From contig OZ024833.1 of NCBI GenBank assembly GCA_964016985.1, positions 66,046,712 through 66,110,711 on the forward strand: a stretch of 64,000 nucleotides of DNA, in the 5' to 3' direction. Position 1 is the stretch's first letter, and each line of letters starts with the position of its first letter. Below, in pieces: positions 10,831 to 22,644 of this stretch. This DNA is from Anodontia alba. Taxonomy: Eukaryota; Mollusca; Bivalvia; Lucinida; Lucinidae. The notes under the pieces were generated by a model, which did no database searches, was not told the DNA's origin, and worked only from the letters and a program-made list of their open reading frames with translations. Made by a program: the position numbers and the translations under genes.

Positions 10831-11760
10831 ACACACACACACACACGGCGTTTGTCTGTATGCGTATGCACGCGCGTCATTTGTTTCATTTTTTCTGTAC
10901 CTAATTTCAAATTATGTATTCTGAATATTATGTCATTTTTGTTCAGTATTCTCATTACAAATGATAATTGTGATTTTATTATAAACTGACATGTAACATG
11001 CTCTCGGCGACGTCAGAAGATGATAAATGAGCGAAGTATTTTTCTTATGTCTTGTCTACAGCCTCAAAAGTGAGAAGCAAGGCAGCTAGAGGATATGGAA
11101 AAGACTTAAGGCATATAGTTTAATAGTTTATTTGAGTCTTATCATGGTACACAGTGCTCAGACAAACATACATAAAATCAGAATGCATATTAAAACGAGG
11201 CACCATGCCATTCTATAAAGAATTATAAGAGACTATTTATGGCATAAAACCATGCATATTTAGGAGACAAGTTAAATATGCATATATATACACAGACACC
11301 GGCGTTAAAAAAACAACAACAACAACAAAAATAAATAAGTAAAACTATCACATAATAGCTCTGGTTACGACCTCCTTTCCTCTCTGACACCTCTCTCGCG
11401 CTTTCACTATCGCACCACTCTCACGTCCACACATATATGCGCTAGCGCCCATTGATAAACATTTCAACGTACGAACCACCTTCTCTGCTTTGTACGAATA
11501 ACATACTTCACCTGTCTCGGATCAAGTATTAGCCGACACCCCCGCGGAACGAGCGAAAACAAACAAACAATGTCCATCTTTGTAAAATATTAACATAGGT
11601 TTTTGCTACAAATCTTATCATAAATTGATTGGAGAATAAAAATATCATCTTATTTTCCTTCTGGATTGTATGGAAATTCATTTCAATTGTTGAGACCTTA
11701 CTAAATAAGTCAAATTTGAAAAAGTCGTACAACGTGCAGTCTAATAATACGCCACGACCT
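10210..11760. other. Intergenic stretch without a supported gene
   Basis: Only a TG/CA microsatellite (10790-10846), A-rich patches and short frames with no domain. At about 11420-11530 there is no recognised repeat. Confidence 0.5.
10790..10846. repeat. (TG)n followed by (CA)n, self-complementary
   Basis: About 36 bp of TG, a GCGC junction, then about 18 bp of CA. The order makes it an inverted repeat. Confidence 0.9.
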
Positions 11761-11769
11761 CTTTATAAC

Positions 11770-11962
11770 ACCATTGTTGGGGTCCATAGCATAAACCGTG
11801 TTAGTTAAACAACCGTGTTATATCCAAACACAAATGTATAGATTATATTGAAAAATGACCATTTATGATCATTTTTCAATATAATCTATACATTTTTGGG
11901 ATCCATCTTTGAACCGTGTTATATCCAAAATCGTGTTATAATGAACCGTGTTATAGAGCGGT
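11770..11962. repeat. Palindromic MITE family F
   Basis: Arms TATAGATTATATTGAAAAAT / ATTTTTCAATATAATCTATA flanked by repeated AACCGTGTTATA motifs. The 'rows' of GTTATA resemble pogo-type ends. Single copy here. Confidence 0.65.
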
Positions 11963-12130
11963 TGAAGTGTACGTGTTCCTCACTCTCTTTCTATCACAGA
12001 AAGGGAACTTACGCTTATTCAGGGGTTATTTTCGAATCTCCCCGTTTCAATGCGAAGAGGGGCCATTCCGCAACGGAATTTGGCAAAAGCCACCCGGTGA
12101 CGGAGGGGTAATATAATTTTAAAGTAACCT

Positions 12131-12427
12131 AGCCGGCCTCGGTGTCACAGTTGGATGCGCGTCCGACTGCTGATCAAGAGGTTGCGGGTTCGAACCCCGC
12201 CGGGTCGGCAACATTCTTACGTGGAGATTGATCATGAAATATTTTCTACGATATTTCTCTCCCTCCCACTGAAATGCAGTTGTCAGTTTCTGGCGAAAGA
12301 ATGTGCACAGTACTGGTTAACCGCTTAGAGGACTAAGCCTGCCCTGTAAAAGTGTGGTTAGGAAAACTGGACGCGCTCGACAGGACCCAATTGGGTTGAC
12401 TGGGCCGTAAAACCTCAACACAAACAA
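12131..12427 (+). repeat. tRNA-derived SINE, family I, plus orientation
   Basis: Head GGCCTCGGTGTCACAGTTGG with B box GGGTTCGAACCCC, then a tRNA-unrelated body (GAGATTGATCATGAAATATT) and tail CCGTAAAACCTCAACACAAA. No clear target duplication for this copy. Confidence 0.88.
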
Positions 12428-12564
12428 AGCTTCAAACACCGACTTAAACGTTGCATACGTACGTAACTTGTTTAAATAATGCTCAAGGTGAAGGAAGAGC
12501 GAGACACGTCTGATGAATGCTCAAAACATTTTTGTGGAGGAAAAAAGACAGTTACTTGGCCACG

Positions 12565-12800
12565 TCACTAAGCAAAAAGTGCCTTCAAACATGGGAAAAT
12601 TGCGCAGATTCAGACCATCCTGCGCAAGCGCAAAGTATCATCTGTGACTTTGCTCTCCATTCATACATTCTGTAGTATCCAAATGTTAGCAGCCAGGGAA
12701 GGCCCTGATCAGACTGCGCGGATGCGCAGGCTGATCTGGGCCTTCGCTGTCCGCATATGCCCGAAGACATATTTTCGCATGGGGCCGCCCACTTTTGATA
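12565..12800. repeat. Family G' hairpin element
   Basis: Core CCTGATCAGACTGCGC/GCGCAGGCTGATCTGGG at about 12703-12740 with the flanking arms CAAAGTATCATCTG...TTTGCTCTCCAT and CCGCATATGCCCGAAGAC. Same element reversed at 13335-13530 and 34945-35175. Confidence 0.75.
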
Positions 12801-13040
12801 CTCCTCTCATCTGGAGCTATGTAAGCGAAAACATTTTCACCATATAATATAGGAAATGGTGAAAATTTTGAAAGGCTTGTTCTATTCTAGTTATTAAGCG
12901 CATTAAAAACCTTTATGCATTAAAAAAAAGGTTTCTGAATGGACAAAAATAAAATAAAATAAATAAATAAATAAATAAAATGAATAAAAAAATCTGATTT
13001 AAAAATTACAACATTACTGAAAATCTACCTAAAACTGTAA

Positions 13041-13291
13041 CATCATGAAAACATACCTATATAATTTTGACCCCCTTAAACCCCACTTATATATAGTAAA
13101 GCTGGGGTTCACAGGGGTATACAATATTTTTCTTATTACTGCTCAAAAACATAGATTGTGGGTAACGAGTACCCACAATCTATGTTTTCAGCAGAAATAT
13201 GAAAAAAATATCAGAATTTTTATCTGAAAACTTTCAGGTTTTTTTTGGACATAAATTTTCAATATATTTGAATAGGCGTGTTTTTGTAATG
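13041..13291 (-). repeat. MITE family A with shortened hairpin
   Basis: CATCATGAAAACATACCTAT to GCGTGTTTTTGTAATG. The GCCTC tip of the hairpin is gone, leaving GTGGGTAACGAGTACCCAC. Confidence 0.85.
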
Positions 13292-13334
13292 ACCCATACA
13301 TACCTCCTTTTTCGCTGTATATTATATAGGAACA

Positions 13335-13530
13335 AGGAGACACACATCACAAGGGCCACGTGTCTTTGAGCATATGTGGACAGCGAAAGCCAAGATCAGC
13401 CTGTGCATCCGCACAATCTGATCAGGGCCTTCACTGTCCGCTAACAGAATCAGAATACTACAGAATGTATTAATGTAAAGCAAAGGCCCAGATGATACTT
13501 TGCACAGGATGATCTTAATCTTTACATAGC
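13335..13530. repeat. Family G' hairpin element
   Basis: GCATATGTGGACAGCGAAAG ... CCGCACAATCTGATCAGGGC ... CCAGATGATACTTTGCAC; eroded copy. Confidence 0.65.
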
Positions 13531-13542
13531 TAACTTTTTGCA

Positions 13543-13783
13543 TGCGATGCATTAGACTGGCTCCAGTCTCCAGTGACCAAACATCTTTTCTCATAATCCT
13601 GTTTGATAATCCACTGAAGTAAAACCAAAAAATTTCATTACTATAAAAGGCTGGTCACTAGTGACCAGCTTTTATAGTCACGGTATTATTTTGGTTTTAT
13701 TTTAGTGGATTATTAATCAGGATTATAAAAAAAATATTTAGGCACTGGAGACTGGAGCCAGTCTAGCGATGCATAAGCATCTT
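13543..13783. repeat. Long foldback, family M
   Basis: Inverted arms GACTGGCTCCAGTCTCCAGT and ACTGGAGACTGGAGCCAGTC about 190 bp apart, with an inner hairpin CTATAAAAGGCTGGTCACTA / TAGTGACCAGCTTTTATAG. Only copy in the window. Confidence 0.85.
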
Positions 13784-13784
13784 T

Positions 13785-14170
13785 TAATAATGTATATTGC
13801 TCCAAAAATGATAGCTGTGCATATCGCAACGCAATTTGGTGGTCCGCCTTCAATTCGTGCGTTACAAATTACAAATTTATTTATTATTAGCATGGAAATC
13901 CATAAAGGACATGAAATCAACAACAGTAAAATGACAGTATGTTTTTACATGCGACAGGGCCTAGGCACGCATTTTTTGTACTAAGTACCATAACTCTAGA
14001 AATGCCAAACCACATTACCCGACTTTTGCATAACATATCGTCAATAAGTTATATAAGCCCGCGTACGAAACTTAGCGAAGGTCAGTCCCATAATCAGCTC
14101 AGAAGACACACCCCGGATACTAATTTTGCACCTAGAGCCATACAAATGGAAAATTGCATCATATGGGTAT
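13785..14170. other. No gene recognised
   Basis: Open frames here overlap each other and show no domain; nothing repetitive recognised. Confidence 0.4.
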
Positions 14171-14179
14171 TTGTCTTCA

Positions 14180-14448
14180 AATATTCTATTCAAATATATT
14201 GGAAATTTTACAACCAAAATAGGAAAATTTTCGAATAAAAAATCTTGATATTTTTCTTAATTTTTCTCAAAACATAGATTGTGGGTACTCGTTAGAACCG
14301 CCTCGCAGAGGCGGTTCTTACGAGAACCCACAATCTATGTTATTTAGCAAAATAAGAAAACTAATGTATACCTATGTAAACCCCAGTTTTACTATTATAA
14401 AAGTGGGGTTTAAGGGGATCAAAATTATATAGGCGTGTTTTCGTGATG
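14180..14448 (+). repeat. MITE family A with eroded left end
   Basis: Left arm recognisable from TATTCAAATATATTGGAAAT; hairpin GAACCGCCTCGCAGAGGCGGTTC intact; right end GTTTTCGTGATG at 14448. Confidence 0.85.
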
Positions 14449-14487
14449 TTTATAATCTCACCAAATTTGGTGACGCTCCTTCCTTGA

Positions 14488-14660
14488 CCCTTAAAACGCT
14501 GATCTACAAGTGCAGCGGGCGACACTTTGAAATGTTTCTAGCTATTTTTCAAAGAAAATAAGGCTTTGACATTTCACGTGAATCGAAAACCGCACAATGT
14601 CAAGGCTTATTTTCTCCGTAAAATCAAAAGAAAAAAAAAATTAAGCAAAAAAAAAAAAAA
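14488..14660. repeat. Family N fragment
   Basis: CCCTTAAAACGCTGATCTAC at the left and AATAAGGCTTTGACATTTCA / CAATGTCAAGGCTTATTTTC arms; the right end is lost in A-rich sequence. Confidence 0.6.
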
Positions 14661-14666
14661 AAAAAA

Positions 14667-14667
<1 letters not shown>

Positions 14668-14703
<36 letters not shown>
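14668..14703. repeat. (AAT)n microsatellite
   Basis: About 11 AAT units after a poly-A run. Confidence 0.9.
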
Positions 14704-14708
<5 letters not shown>

Positions 14709-15260
14709 AAAATAAAAAGAACCAGAAAAAAAAAACAAAAAAAAAAAACAAAAACATCTATAATGTCATCTGCCAATATTTTGCTTAGCTCTTTTAAGGT
14801 TCGGATCGGTTTAGAAAATGTGCTCCGGACATGGAGGTTTTTTGTTTTGTTTTCTTTTTTTCTTTTTTTTTAACTAAGGGGCTTAATTCTAGAGAAAAAA
14901 AATCCCATGGCCCATTTTTTTCTATGAAAGTTCATGCGATACGCCACCATTCAAACTGACTCAAAGTTGAGTGATGCGAGGGAGCTGGGAACGGCGAAAG
15001 CGCTGTGAGACACCATGGGGATACGGAATCTGATCAGGATGGAATTCCCAGGTTTTACAGAAGCTTTTCTTCTTTCCAGCATTTCTACCGACCCCAAATA
15101 ACCGAAACACTGTTAATGGAATGTTTAACTGTCCAAAAACGTCAGCATTGTTCATTATTCTCAAATAATAATGTCATTAAGTTGAAGAGATATAGCCGCT
15201 GGCGAAAAATATGAAAACTTATACGGACGAAATCAGTCGACCATACATACATATTTATCC

Positions 15261-15485
15261 TAAGTATACGAACAGACAAGCCTGAACAAACTGTGTAGAC
15301 ATAGATCAGACGCCGCAAAACGCGGCGTCTGATCAGTATCTACATTGTTTGCCACTCATCCTACAATTTTGGAGGTTGGAAACTGGTCGTTTTTGTGTGT
15401 GTGTGTGTATGTGTTTTTTTTTTTTTTTTTACTTTTTAGGACAAGTACGGAAAGAAGTAAAGGTATCCGAATACTTAGGGTATAT
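15261..15485 (+). repeat. Family G element
   Basis: AGACGCCGCAAAACGCGGCG hairpin at 15307, flanks AAGTATACGAACAGACAAGC and GGTATCCGAATACTTAGGGT. Contains a TG run and a poly-T run. Confidence 0.75.
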
Positions 15486-15523
15486 ACTGTAATCGTATGC
15501 ATACGAAATGATCCACATCGTTA

Positions 15524-15725
15524 GAAAACGTACCTTTAGATATGTGCGCCCAACTAAGATTCAGATCAGCCTGCGCATTCGCGCAGACTGATCAGAATCT
15601 TAGTTGTCCGCATGAAGAAACTTTGCACTCTTGGCTATCCTAAACGCGTACAGGGAATATTCTTATCAGATTGTGCGAAGGCACAGGCTGATCTGAATCT
15701 TCGCAAGGCGCACATGTCCGAGGTA
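15524..15725. repeat. Family R element
   Basis: AGATTCAGATCAGCCTGCGC / GCGCAGACTGATCAGAATCT and a second hairpin GATTGTGCGAAGGCACAGGC at 15669. A related relic continues at about 16060-16210. Confidence 0.65.
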
Positions 15726-16323
15726 CATTTTCGGACGTTTCGGTTCAAATGACCCGCGACACAGAAAAAACGCCCTTGTCAGACGCGAATGGTAAATGTC
15801 ATATATCTCTGCGCACCTGTGCAGTGCTATCAAGACATTTGCTGCTAGCTCACTGATCAGCGTCTGCAAGTCCAAAATATTGTCTGCGCCAACAGCAAAA
15901 AACCCTGACCACACTGTGCAAATGTAGAACCTGGTCCTTGTCTTCACTGTTCATCTACATTTTTTACTTATAAGTCAGCTAATTAGAGGCGATTCATCAT
16001 CATATAAGTTGCATCACGCGAAAAGGGTACTAAACATATTTGTGCTGATATTCGACGACGTTGGCGCAGATCAGCATGTGCGTCCATACGAAGAGGCCAG
16101 GACGTTAGCTTTTCGTCAAAAGATTCAAGGCAGCGTCCCATATTTCTCCAGGCGACAATGGAATGCTCTCGTAAGACTGGGCGGACCCTTCAGCTCATCT
16201 GGTCTGCCCGAGATTTTAGATTTTATGATAAGTCCCTTTTACCAATTCAACGCTCGTATTGTTTTAGTAACATCTATAGTCTGAGACAGTGTTTTTTTGG
16301 ATTTCTGAAGGTTTGTTTCGAAT

Positions 16324-16556
16324 TTAACCCTTAAATTGTAGCAGACGACATTCTAAAATTGATTTTGTTATTTTTCAGAGAAAATGAGAAAAAGTGAATC
16401 GTCTCCCAATTTCAGAGAAAATAAGATTTGTCACTTCATGTAAATCAATTCACATGGAATAACAAGTCTTATTTTCTCTGAAAAAAAAAAAAAAAGTACA
16501 AAAATATTTCAAAGTGTTGTCTGCTGAAGTTTTGATTAGCATTCTCTAAGGGTTAA
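16324..16556. repeat. MITE family N
   Basis: TTAACCCTTAAATTGTAGCA to CATTCTCTAAGGGTTAA; internal arms AATAAGATTTGTCACTTCAT / GGAATAACAAGTCTTATTTT. Confidence 0.75.
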
Positions 16557-16731
16557 TACATGTAAATTGTTAGTTGTTTATTTATTTATTTATTTTTATT
16601 TTGTTAAGTTTTTATTTTTGTTGTTTTTTGCCACATGAAATCTGTTTATCGAAGGGATGTTACTAATTTGCCAAGTATGCTCTTTTCCGTTGTGTTGTCT
16701 AAACTGGAGCATAATAGTACAGGACCCAGTT

Positions 16732-17011
16732 CATTTTGAAAACACGCCTTTTCAAATCTACTGTTTTTTTTACCACCAAAAAATGAAAATTTTCCGATAA
16801 AAAAAATCTGATGTTTTTCATATTTATGCTCAAAACATAGATTGTGGGTACCCGTTAGAACCGCCTCGGTGAAGCGGTTCTAACGGGTACCCACAATATA
16901 TGTTTTTGAGCAGAAATAAGAAAAATAATGTATACCCCTGTAAACCCCAGTTTTACTATACAGAAGTGGGGTTTAAGGGGGTCAAAATTATATATGCATG
17001 TTTTCGTGATG
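16732..17011 (+). repeat. MITE family A inserted in a family B element
   Basis: CATTTTGAAAACACGCC to GTTTTCGTGATG. The B-element start (GGACCCAGTT) lies immediately left and its continuation (TGTTCGAAACTA) immediately right, so this is a nested insertion. Confidence 0.85.
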
Positions 17012-17249
17012 TGTTCGAAACTAATGGTGTCGTTAGTTGACATACCGTTAAACTTTGATCATTAAATATGGCATACACGCTATAAAACTTTTGCTGAAAA
17101 AAAGTGAGTAGCTTCTGCATTTGCAAAAGCTACTCACCTTTCTTTTCTGCAAAAATAACTGTGAATTAGATATTGTACTTGCTAGAACAGTAAACATTTT
17201 GACCACTAACGAGCTCGTTAAGCTAACGATGGTTTGAACAACTGGGCTC
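17012..17249 (-). repeat. MITE family B, split by the family A insertion
   Basis: Continues to GAACAACTGGGCTC; hairpin GAGTAGCTTCTGCA / TGCAAAAGCTACTCAC. Its first ~10 bp are at 16722-16731. Confidence 0.82.
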
Positions 17250-17355
17250 AGATGTATAGAAGAAAATTGTGGTTAAGCAGAAAGTATCTATGATTTCAGT
17301 AGAAATGTTAGAGCGAAGTTTTAAACAGAGTAAACGGGTATCATGTTTTTTTTTG

Positions 17356-17363
17356 TTGTGTGT

Positions 17364-17416
<53 letters not shown>
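17356..17416. repeat. (TG)n microsatellite
   Basis: About 30 TG units. Confidence 0.95.
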
Positions 17417-17417
<1 letters not shown>

Positions 17418-17619
17418 TCACTCACGCAGTCCAATCAGGACCATTATATGGAGAATCGTTTATGTGGACTGGATACGTTTGTTAGATTTTTCGCCATTTT
17501 GTACAAGACAGACAGTGACTTCCTGCAAATTACAACAACCCTCTTTATACCGATACTCGATACAATGACAAAGTTCAAAATAATGACAATTTGACTGTCA
17601 CGAAACCTTTGCTTAAGAA

Positions 17620-17932
17620 GTAACAATAGGTCTCAAATTATGCAAGAATATTGTATTTGATACTTAGAAACACTTGTATTTGATATTTGTTAGAATCGCC
17701 TCAATGACGTGATTCTAACAAATATCAAAAACATATGTCAATGAGGCGATTCTAAATAATCAAAATATAATAATAAAGCAAATAAAAAAACATAGGTTCT
17801 GTGAGGAAATAAGAACAAAACAAGACTTTTCGTACATATCGATCTGCTCATTAAGAATTCTTTACAACAGCAAATTCATTTTATTGGCAACCTCTTTGGG
17901 AACAAATGTTGTCGTTGTAACGAGGGTTCAAT
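17620..17932 (-). repeat. Family D element, partial
   Basis: Right end GTAACGAGGGTTCA is the inverted D end. Centre TATTTGTTAGAATCGCCTCA / GTGATTCTAACAAATATC. Compare 20088 and 52452. Confidence 0.65.
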
Positions 17933-18369
17933 ATAATCCCTTTTTGGGGAACAAATTGTTTCCTTTCTGAGTAGACCCCATGTCAGAAGGGACTTTTGCA
18001 CTATTGGCATATGCTATGAATTCTCTTATGTTTAATTGGCTAAACGCATGCTTATCACAATCAAAACCCACTTCTGTTATGTGACCTTTGGCCTATCAAG
18101 AGAAAGAACACTCGGATGTGGTAAAAAAGAGGGTGTGGTCTAAGGACCGAGTCAAGCAAAAGTGGACCTCTTGAGCAATGTGAACATCGACTGACAAGTT
18201 CAGCATGCCCACTCGCATAATCTGATCATAGCTAGTGATGTCTGCCAAAGGAACGCCAGTTTGGAAAAAACATAGTTCTAAAAGGCGATGGCCCTGATCA
18301 GATGCGCCGATTGATTTCGGTCTTCACCATCTGTCGTAATGATTGGAAGTCCCCTAGTCCATTTACTCT

Positions 18370-18617
18370 TTAACGCTAAAACACTCTGCGTAAAATTTTC
18401 AGCAATCGACATATTGAAATACTTTTTCTTATTTTTCCCAGAAAACAGGATTTGACATTTCATGCATATTGTCTCCAATGGGGACAATTTGCATGAATGT
18501 CAAATCCTGATTGGGGACTATTAGCATGAAATGTCAAATCCTATTTTCTGCGAAATATAAGAAAAATATCACCAATTTGTCGTGTGCTAAATTAGCCAAG
18601 AGTGTGGTAAAGGTTAA
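18370..18617. repeat. Family N element, variant with a doubled inner arm
   Basis: TTAACGCTAAAACACTC to AAAGGTTAA. The arm AGGATTTGACATTTCATGC is matched by GCATGAATGTCAAATCCT and again by GCATGAAATGTCAAATCC. Confidence 0.65.
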
Positions 18618-18769
18618 AGGGAAAGAACAGATAAAAAAAAAAACTTATAGATTATGATCGATGTCTCCGTATACCTCCAAGCGTCTGTCAATCAATTTTT
18701 CATAAGTACATTTGTATCTGTGATTTATGATGTGATGAATATGATTTTCCGCCTGATATCCGTGACATT

Positions 18770-18880
18770 TGACGCTTATCTCCTGGCCTTATCGCCAGGC
18801 AGGTCGCACTGGCCAAAGGGTTAGAACTCGCTCTTGCCTCACAATCATGAAGTCGAGCCCCACGAGTTTTGTTTAGGTTA
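18770..18880 (+). repeat. Possible tRNA-like segment
   Basis: GGGTTAGAACTCGCTCTTGC ... AAGTCGAGCCCC could be degenerate pol III A and B boxes. Weak. Confidence 0.25.
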
Positions 18881-19063
18881 TCGTTCTTCCCATCTTGCCA
18901 ACCCTTTCTCACAAATCTGAGTGCGTTCTTACCCTAAGCATTCGAACACCGTAATGCTTTTCCATACTTGCATGGGCGTAGCGCTCAGTACGCACGTACG
19001 CATGTGCGTAACATGCTTAAGAAACATTTTTATGATAAAGTGGCATTAACATAAAAAATTTGG

Positions 19064-19145
19064 TTCGTTACATTTGGGGCTGCTCTTAAAGGAAAGAATT
19101 TGCTCCCTCTGGGAGCAAATTATTTCCTTTAAGAACAGCCCCTTA
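19064..19145. repeat. Family Q hairpin
   Basis: GGGGCTGCTCTTAAAGGAAA / TTTCCTTTAAGAACAGCCCC around GAATTTGCTCCCTCTGGGAG. Fuller copies at 29340 and 43436. Confidence 0.75.
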
Positions 19146-19238
19146 TTTAGAAGTGCTTCAAGGCATACTTTTTTTAAGAGTTTTATTTGCGTACAAATTA
19201 TTCCGTGTAAGCTACGCCACTGACTTGTCCTAAATTTT

Positions 19239-19800
19239 TTAACCCTTTGAAGACTGGAAACCCCTAAAAGGGTAACTGGCAAACGGTGCAGACCCAGAAC
19301 AGACGACGCAGAACACGGCGTATGATCAAAGTCTCCACTGTTTGCAAATACAGTCGACTCTCGTTATCTCGAATTCCAAGGGACTCGCTGAAACACTTCG
19401 AGATATCCGTACTTCGACATATAAGAGTTGAGAGAGTGAGGAAAACAATAAATTGAACAACCACATTTAACAAATGAATATGTAATTTGACTCCTGGTTA
19501 GAAATATATATATAAAATAATGTGGAAAAGAGGAGAAATTGCTCCTTAAGAGCAATTTCTCCTCTTTTCCACATTATTTTGTTACCTGTTGTCATAGTTT
19601 CATGTTAAAACAGGGACCAGATTTTCACTTCGAGATAAGCGGTAATTCGAAATAAGCGAGTTCGAGATAACGAAGTTCGACTGTAATTCAACCATTTTTT
19701 TTAGGAATATCTATATCATATAGCCAGACATACTTAAAATCGAAAATGGACTCTTCCAATATATAGTGTGGAAGAGTTTATTCAGTCTTTAATGGGTTAA
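19239..19800. repeat. Family O element (TTAA-flanked) split by a family C insertion
   Basis: TTAACCCTTTGAAGACTGGA to TCAGTCTTTAATGGGTTAA. Its GATCAG hairpin remnant is at 19292-19345; the middle (19351-19683) is a family C MITE. Confidence 0.82.
19351..19683 (+). repeat. Family C MITE with TA target-site duplication
   Basis: CAGTCGACTCTCGTTATCTC to GATAACGAAGTTCGACTG, flanked by TA (19349-19350 and 19684-19685). The uninterrupted host sequence GCAAATAGTTCAACAATTTT survives at about 51633, so the insertion point is exact. TA target and end sequence place it in the Tc1/mariner-pogo group. Confidence 0.88.
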
Positions 19801-19849
19801 CCGTCCATTTTATTACGTGGTGATATGTCTAAAAAATACTTGAAAAATG

Positions 19850-19990
19850 TAATCGGTGTAGACCCTGATCAGACGCCGTGTTTGATCTAGGTCTACATTA
19901 TTTGCTCAGGTCTGTCGCCGTGTTCTGTGGCGTATGATCTGGCTCTACACTGTTTGGTAATGCCTGTCTGTCCGAACAGAGAGAATACGG
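19850..19990. repeat. Family G fragments
   Basis: GACCCTGATCAGACGCCGTG and TGTGGCGTATGATCTGGCTC with the CTGTCTGTCCGAACA flank. Confidence 0.6.
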
Positions 19991-20087
19991 TATAACTGAA
20001 ATACTGTTGAGTGTGCCGTAAAACTGACCTCAAAACATTCATCTATGCAGCTGTCGTTTATCGCCAAAAGCTCCACAGCTTCTTTAT

Positions 20088-20390
20088 ACAGTGAACCCTC
20101 GTTATAATGACAGCATTTGTTCCCAAAGATGTTGCCATTAAAATGAATAGCCTGTTGTAAAGACTCCTTAATGGACAGAATGATATGTAAGAAAGACCTT
20201 GTTTTATTATTACATGTATTTCCTCACAAAAGGCGATTCTAACAAATATCCAAAACATATGTTGCTTGAAGTTTTAATGCAATAGTCTTGCATAATTTCT
20301 AATTAAATGTCACCTCTTGATCGAAGGTTTCATGACATTCAAAGTGTCATTATAATGAATTTTGTCGTTGCATCGAGTGTCGGTACCCTT
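20088..20390 (+). repeat. Family D element
   Basis: ACAGTGAACCCTCGTTATAA at the left; GTCATTATAATGAATTTTGT near the right. Pogo-like ends. Confidence 0.7.
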
Positions 20391-20604
20391 CAAACATACA
20401 AATGTTCGAGACAAAGTAAAAAGAGTCCGCTTTCATAACCAATATCAAGGCATCTGTTTGATTGACAGTCAGTGACTAGGGCCATTTCTGTACAACAACC
20501 ACTTTCTTACAAAAGCCAAGTTTATTCATTTTCGAAGGTGGCTGTTGAAGAAAGATTTCACTGTTTTTCACTTTGATGGCAAATATTTCTACATTTTCAT
20601 CCTA

Positions 20605-20849
20605 TTAACCCTTAAGGCGCCAATCACAACAATTGTCGTCTGCTTTGTCTTCTGCCGGTTACTTTAAAAGTCATTGTTGCAAACAGTGTGGACCCAGATC
20701 AGACTGCTCCTCTAGGAGCAGTCTGATCTGGGTCCACACTGTTTGCCTGTATGCAAAAATCGGTTTGAAAAGTTTGCAAGAATATTCAGCAGACGACATA
20801 TGCAGACGAAATCTTCAGATGCAGGTTTTCTTGGCGTTTTAAGGGTTAT
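20605..20849. repeat. Family N element carrying a GATCAG hairpin (copy 1 of a matched pair)
   Basis: TTAACCCTTAAGGCGCCAAT to CTTGGCGTTTTAAGGGTTAT; centre CAGACTGCTCCTCTAGGAGC AGTCTG. The copy at 53616-53860 is nearly the same along its whole length. Confidence 0.88.
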
Positions 20850-21220
20850 ATATGGATACTTAAGAGGACTGGATACGCTTTCAGGGGAGATAATTATTTC
20901 AAAATTGTTTTGCCTCCCCTCTGAAAAAGTAAAAAGCTTCCCCGTACTTCATAATAGTGTAAATTATATGTTCTGGTCCTGCGTGGTCATTGAACCTATC
21001 TAAGAATATACGAGGGTCACTGGTGAGGCCTAATTGGCCGAAACTAGTTAATCTGGCCCAGAAAACTTGACACCTCAGCTGTTTTTAGTTTGTGAGCGTG
21101 TTCATTTTTCTTAAGAGTCATTCCTTTTAGGATATATTGCTCTAAAACGAAACGGTTTGCTCCCCGTAGGAACGAATTCTTTTCTATTCGCGTAGACCTA
21201 TTTTCAGAAGGGCATGGTGT
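20850..21220. repeat. Eroded family Q-related sequence
   Basis: GGACTGGATACGCTTTCAGG, CCTCCCCTCTGAAAAAG and later TTGCTCCCCGTAGGAACGAA match pieces of family Q; no intact hairpin. Confidence 0.4.
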
Positions 21221-21398
21221 GTAAGAAAGCAAACATGAAGTCTCAAAATTTATCTCCCAAAACTATCAAAACTGGCGGAAACTTATCAAGTGCATCATTA
21301 TTCGTATTAGATTCCAGTCCTAAAAAAAATGCCATAAGTTAGTGAACAGCCCTTTCAAACTTTGGTGGATCCCTAGTGGAAAAATGCCTTACCCGGGC

Positions 21399-21511
21399 AT
21401 CCCAGCTAGCATTCTTTATCAATCCATAACGGGCCGTTATCAGCCAGTCAGCTACCCTGACAGGCCGATAACGGCCCGCTATAGATTTATGTAGAATGCT
21501 TACTGGGATGG
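21399..21511. repeat. Foldback, family L (copy 2)
   Basis: CATCCCAGCTAGCATTCTTT and AGAATGCTTACTGGGATG ends; inner arms AACGGGCCGTTATC / GATAACGGCCCG. Confidence 0.75.
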
Positions 21512-21651
21512 AGAACGCAGGGGCAGATGTGGGTCTTCCTTATTAACCCTGAACCCATTAATGCCTAATGTACTCTTCACTGAAAAAAAAAGTAGTAAAT
21601 TTTACTAGTTAATTAGTGTTTGAATGGACAAAACCTCAAATAATTATAACA

Positions 21652-21654
21652 TTG

Positions 21655-21705
<51 letters not shown>

Positions 21706-21706
21706 G
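21652..21706. repeat. (AAT)n microsatellite
   Basis: About 17 units; further imperfect ATT/AGT triplets to about 21960. Confidence 0.9.
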
Positions 21707-22154
21707 ATATAACAACAACGATAATAATAATACTTTACTTTTAAACATTGCTACATAAGTACTATGATTCTTACTATAATCATTGTTGTTGTTATAGTCA
21801 GCAGTAGTAGTAATAGTAGGATTATAATCTTCAGTCTTATTATTACCTTTATTATCATCAGTAGCAGTAGTAGTTGTTGTAGTAAAATTATTTTATTATC
21901 GTTGTTATTTCTATTCTCATAATTATCATAATTACTAAGTTGATAATTACTATTTTTATTTTTACTGTTACTGTCGTCATGTTTTACCATATTACTGGGG
22001 TTTGTGGGTTTTGTCCATTCAATCACAAATAAACTTGTAAAATTTACTACTTATTATTTCATTGTTCTACGATAACTCTTTGGACCGGTCTATTTTCAAT
22101 TGGAAGGCGTCTAGTTAGTTTTTACTATGTTTTATAGAAATTATTGAACGTAAT

Positions 22155-22560
22155 GCAAAGAGAGTAGACCCTGATCAGACGCCGCATTATGCGGCTTCTG
22201 ATCTGGGTCTACGCTGTCTGCGAATGTCCCTTTTGTGAGACGCTAGGCAGAACAAGATTAAAGCACTAAACAAGGTTGTAGCAGACTATATGCGGTTTTA
22301 TTGATTCGTTATTCTTCAAAGAAAATAGAGTTTAACATTTCATTGAATTGTCGTCCAAGCAGCGGATTCACATGAAATGTAAAGCTTTATTTTCTCTGAA
22401 AATGCCACTCTCTGGGCTAATTCAGCAGATTACAAACTGATAATATTTTCTTATTTTCCCCATAAATAGGTTTAGACATTTCAAACAAATTGTCTCCTGA
22501 GGAGACGATTTGCATAAGGTGACATTTTTGCATGTAATGTCAAACCTGTAGTTGAAGAAA
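22155..22560. repeat. GATCAG hairpin followed by family N fragments
   Basis: CAGACGCCGCATTATGCGGC at 22177; then GAGTTTAACATTTCATTGAA / GAAATGTAAAGCTTTATTTT arms and a second, related hairpin at 22452-22560. Confidence 0.55.
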
Positions 22561-22644
22561 ACACACACGCACATACACACACGCGCGCGCGCACAGACAC
22601 ACGCCAAAAACATTCAAACAACTTTAACAACACAAAAGAAAAAA

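Noticed and set aside
16009..16284. 91-codon frame
   Set aside because: Overlaps GATCAG hairpin relics and has no domain.
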